In this document: one piece after another, positions 46,693 to 46,794 of the stretch
Layout of the letters: each line of letters begins with the position of its first letter
Position numbering within the stretch: the first letter of the stretch is position 1
From: a virus
Strand: one strand, 5' to 3'
Virus record (IMG/VR): IMGVR_UViG_3300038441_000992
Location: 1-46,794 of that record
Length of the DNA: 46,794 nt
Notes under the pieces: generated by a model
Seen by the model: only the letters and a program-made list of their open reading frames with translations
Databases searched by the model: none
What the model was told of the DNA's origin: nothing
Program-made: the position numbers and the translations under genes

Positions 46693-46765
46693 TCTCTAAC
46701 TATCAATCACCTATTCTAGTGGGTAGATTGGTGAAGGCCGGCTCTGTCTGTTTGTTAGTCTGCCC

Positions 46766-46793
46766 GAGTCTTGTTTGTAGTTTTGTTAACATG
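46766..46793. repeat. right arm of window-terminal inverted repeat
   Basis: This arm pairs with 7-34 at 25 of 28 positions. It ends one base before the window end. See the left arm for interpretation. Confidence 0.8.
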
Positions 46794-46794
46794 G

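Noticed and set aside
7-46793. Protein-primed replication inferred from inverted ends
   Set aside because: The polymerase is family A with proofreading domains, not family B, and no terminal-protein candidate is visible. The repeat is short and may be a junction hairpin.
1-46794. CRISPR array, insertion sequence or integrase
   Set aside because: No regularly spaced repeats, transposase or recombinase motifs were found on either strand; the genome looks lytic.

Overview
The window reads as an essentially complete genome of a lytic tailed phage, most likely a podovirus. A plus-strand structural block (about 0.95-22.8 kb) converges on a minus-strand replication, recombination and host-takeover block (about 46.5-22.7 kb). 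I see no integrase, repressor, tape-measure protein, tail sheath, phage RNA polymerase or recognisable primase. The capsid protein looks like the SU10 type, and the largest gene encodes a 2,228-residue polyvalent-type ejection protein, as in many podoviruses. The host cannot be fixed from sequence. A secreted-style SGNH hydrolase plus Ig-like fibre, and start codons that mostly lack Shine-Dalgarno sequences, would suit a Verrucomicrobiota- or Bacteroidota-like host; this is inference.

Layout. 1-949: the window end carries one arm of a 28-nt inverted repeat whose partner is at the far end. One minus-strand gene (139-666) follows, closed by a strong terminator, then a 283-bp divergent control region. 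950-5423: putative small terminase, fibre/SGNH proteins, and a lysis-like cassette (38-residue exported peptide, cell-wall hydrolase candidate, one-TM coiled-coil protein). 5458-11882: large terminase, portal, scaffold, major capsid protein, ending at a terminator. 11958-22816: adaptor, fibre/tail and ejection proteins.

The minus block begins with many small overlapping early genes (46.5-38 kb). Among them are several zinc-ribbon proteins, a GHKL-type ATPase, a protein with an SSB-like acidic tip, and two membrane microproteins of 24-25 residues; a third of 33 residues lies at 30.8 kb. Next come a RecD-like helicase, a PD-(D/E)XK nuclease with a Sak4-like ATPase, a ParB-methyltransferase fusion, a DEDDh exonuclease, a UDG-exonuclease-family A DNA polymerase fusion, a DNA ligase and a DUF3987-like helicase.

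The most unusual signals are non-coding. Four intergenic elements (4062-4143, 33060-33137, 36228-36296, 43058-43142) share one architecture: an 11-17 bp stem closing a 35-60 nt loop, ending 16-26 nt before a start codon. They have different stem sequences, and each follows a stop codon, terminator or tRNA closely. Two minus-strand promoters (46563-46600 and 37049-37086) share an upstream AAATACCTT box, a TTGssA -35, exactly 16 nt and a good -10. A tRNA with one-base insertions in both the acceptor stem and the anticodon loop sits in a 216-bp segment. Direct repeats flank that segment, and their three differences are all synonymous in the gene end they encode, which points to recent recombination with a related phage.
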